DNA from: an uncultured Clostridiaceae bacterium
GTDB taxonomy: Bacteria; Bacillota; Clostridia; Lachnospirales; Lachnospiraceae
Direction of reading: 5' to 3'
DNA length: 6,774 bases
NCBI GenBank assembly: GCA_947175375.1
Contig: CAMWMT010000148.1
Location: forward strand, 1 to 6,774
Under the pieces are notes generated by a model. It was given only the letters and a program-made list of their open reading frames with translations, did not search any database and was not told where the DNA came from. How positions within the stretch are numbered: position 1 is the first letter of the stretch; the number at the start of each line of letters is the position of its first letter. A program made the position numbers and the translations under genes. This document shows positions 5,657-6,774 of the stretch, in pieces.

Positions 5657-5699
5657 ATCCGGATTCTGTGTCAGAATCTCTCCTGCTAGACAGGTTTTC
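5655..5699. terminator. Weak candidate bidirectional terminator between phosphatase and ribokinase
   Basis: The 41-bp convergent gap holds overlapping dyads: the palindrome GAATCCGGATTC (5655-5666, starting in the phosphatase stop codon), GATTCTG/CAGAATC (5662-5668 with 5672-5678, 3-base loop), and CCTG/CAGG (5682-5685 with 5691-5694) followed by TTTT. No strong T-tract follows the best stem on either strand, so this is tentative. Confidence 0.35.
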
Positions 5700-6591
5700 A
5701 GATCTGTCTCTTCAACTCGAGCTCCACTTCCTCTGCCGTCGGCATACCGGTCTGTGCGCCGAATTTCTCGGTGGACAGGCTGGCCGCAGTATTCGCATAG
5801 GCAAGCGCTGTCTTCAGGTCATCTCCCATGGCCCTTCGCACGGAAAATGCACCGTTCAGCGTATCGCCTGCACCGGTGGTATCTACGACATTCGCCGGCC
5901 TTGCCGGTACGTTCAGAATCTCTCCGGACTTCAGGCATGCGGCTACTCCTCTGGAACCCTGCGTGATGATCAGCTTCTCCGGATATTTCTTCAGAAGCTC
6001 CTCCGCAGGCTGTCCGTCTCCGAAGATCAGTACCGCTTCATGTTCATTGGGTGTTACATAGGTCACTTTCTCAATGATATCCATAGGAACCTCCGCTGCC
6101 GGGGCCGGATTCAATACTACCTGAATCCCTTTCTCCGCGCAGAAATCTACTACATAATGTACCGTATCCAGAGGGATCTCATGCTGAAGCACGACCATGT
6201 CAAAAGTCTCCAGAACCGGTTTGACTTCGTCAATATAAGCACAGTCAACCTTCCCGTTAGCACCCGGAACTACAACGATCGTGTTATCATTTTCTGCAAC
6301 AGTGATCATAGCGATCCCGGTAGGAACATCCGGAAGGATCTTCACATGTGCGATTTCAACACCTGTATTTTTCAGATTCTCCAGAAGCTTCTGGCCATTG
6401 CTGTCATCTCCCACACAGCCGAACATCTCCACTTCCGCGCCAAGCTTTGCCATGGCTACTGCCTGGTTGGCTCCCTTTCCACCCGGTATGTAACGGATGC
6501 TGTCCCCTCTCAGTGTTTCCCCTTTATGAGGGATGCGCTCCGCAGTGACGGTCATGTCCATATTGATGCTCCCTACTACTGCAAGTTTCAT
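5698..6591 (-). CDS. rbsK: Ribokinase
   Basis: PfkB-family sugar kinase that phosphorylates D-ribose to ribose-5-phosphate with ATP, in the cytoplasm. It has 297 residues (E. coli RbsK is 309). Landmarks are VVGSINMDM (5-13, substrate aspartate), YIPGGKGANQAVAMAKLG (34-51, the di-Gly hinge motif of ribokinases), NPAPA (161-165), TPNEHEA (180-186), and DTTGAGDTLNGAF (237-249) with catalytic base Asp243 and the anion hole. LSTEKFGAQTGMP follows near the C-terminus. The ATG at 6591 has AAGGAG (6605-6600) 8 bases upstream. The frame stays open upstream to a GTG at 6642, but that codon lies too close to the proposed transcription start and lacks a usable binding site. No ribose transporter, RbsD or LacI-type regulator is visible, so it stands alone here. 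It converges on the phosphatase gene. Confidence 0.93.
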   Translation of the reverse strand: MKLAVVGSINMDMTVTAERIPHKGETLRGDSIRYIPGGKGANQAVAMAKLGAEVEMFGCVGDDSNGQKLLENLKNTGVEIAHVKILPDVPTGIAMITVAENDNTIVVVPGANGKVDCAYIDEVKPVLETFDMVVLQHEIPLDTVHYVVDFCAEKGIQVVLNPAPAAEVPMDIIEKVTYVTPNEHEAVLIFGDGQPAEELLKKYPEKLIITQGSRGVAACLKSGEILNVPARPANVVDTTGAGDTLNGAFSVRRAMGDDLKTALAYANTAASLSTEKFGAQTGMPTAEEVELELKRQI

Positions 6592-6659
6592 ATCTTCCAC
6601 TCCTTCTCTGTTCCGTTTTTCCTGTTTCTCTGATAATTCCACTTTATATAACCTTCTTC

Positions 6660-6665
6660 ATTATA
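6660..6665 (-). promoter_or_regulatory. Ribokinase -10 element
   Basis: A consensus TATAAT is read on the minus strand at 6665-6660, about 70 bases before the proposed ATG at 6591. No good -35 is found at 16-18 bp (TTCCGT at 17 bp is the nearest), so an activator or weak promoter is implied. A GTTAAC-centred partial dyad overlaps the upstream spacer. Confidence 0.45.
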
Positions 6666-6702
6666 CAATACATGTCCGGTTAACGGAATATCCTGTCGTA
6701 TC

Positions 6703-6714
6703 ATTTTCGAAAAT
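6703..6714. repeat. 12-bp perfect palindrome upstream of ribokinase
   Basis: ATTTTCGAAAAT lies about 38 bases upstream of the ribokinase -10 and directly at the edge of the second palindromic repeat. It could be an operator for a dimeric regulator or part of the element boundary. Only the sequence symmetry supports it. Confidence 0.4.
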
Positions 6715-6774
6715 TCAGCCCCGGCTGTATGATAAGCAGCGCTGTGTGGATTGGAGCGGACAGTGGGTCGGTTT
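6708..6774. repeat. Long palindromic dispersed repeat, copy 2 (truncated by window end, inverted relative to copy 1)
   Basis: Bases 6720-6765 are identical over 46 positions to the reverse complement of 4836-4881, the right arm of copy 1. After two mismatches (6766-6767), identity resumes to the window end. Weaker similarity extends outward: CGAAA, a few differing bases, then a C-rich junction at 6708-6719 against the reverse complement of copy 1 around 4880-4893. Copy 2 therefore enters through the same end by which copy 1 exits, so the two copies are inverted with respect to each other. The rest of the element lies beyond the window. Confidence 0.85.

Noticed and set aside
5668..6633. A 321-codon plus-strand frame opposite ribokinase
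   Set aside because: Ribokinase motifs are unambiguous on the minus strand; the opposing frame has no coherent domain.
6592..6642. GTG start at 6642 adding 17 residues to ribokinase
   Set aside because: The family begins at MKLAVVGSIN-like sequence, a good AAGGAG precedes the ATG at 6591, and the GTG lies only about 10 bases from the predicted transcription start.
4731..6774. The palindromic repeats as a CRISPR array
   Set aside because: There are only two copies, about 1.8 kb apart, inverted, much longer than CRISPR repeats and without spacers or cas genes.
4731..6774. The inverted pair as ends of a classical composite transposon
   Set aside because: No transposase or insertion sequence is present in the copies or between them, and the enclosed genes are ordinary metabolic genes; only a MITE-like or REP-like origin remains plausible.

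Overview
The window looks like chromosomal DNA from a Gram-positive Firmicute, most likely a gut Lachnospiraceae-type clostridium. This rests on strong AGGAGG-type ribosome binding sites, TTGACA/TATAAT-like promoters (two with an extended TG -10), a group II-style solitary ECF S component, and a PGI N-terminus of the type seen in clostridia. The taxon is an inference; no rRNA or marker gene is present.

Left block (1-3481, all minus strand). Reading in the direction of transcription, a LysR-family regulator (2561-3481) is followed by a solitary ECF-transporter S component (1921-2457). That gene ends one base before a near-perfect 17-bp intrinsic terminator (1876-1919). O-acetylhomoserine sulfhydrylase metY (482-1795) follows from its own promoter, then the 5' part of glucose-6-phosphate isomerase (1-374, cut by the window edge). 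The block combines sulfur amino acid synthesis, vitamin or cofactor uptake and glycolysis. Only co-orientation, not shared function, ties these genes together.

Middle (3482-4942). A 180-bp divergent intergenic region carries facing promoters and several inverted repeats between lysR and a plus-strand low-specificity L-threonine aldolase (3662-4699). Downstream of the aldolase lies a 152-bp imperfect palindrome (4731-4882). This is the most unusual object in the window.

Right block (4943-6774). A plus-strand PPP-type metallophosphoesterase (4943-5656) converges on a minus-strand ribokinase (5698-6591). Just upstream of the ribokinase promoter, the last ~55 bases are a second copy of the palindromic element, truncated by the window end. 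Its 46-base core (6720-6765) is identical to the reverse complement of the right arm of copy 1 (4836-4881). The two copies are therefore an inverted pair bracketing the phosphatase/ribokinase pair. The element encodes no protein and is best described as a dispersed, MITE-like or REP-like long-hairpin repeat of unknown function.

No tRNA, rRNA, CRISPR array, transposase or recognisable riboswitch was seen. No gene-free stretch exceeds 300 bases; the longest is 4700-4942.
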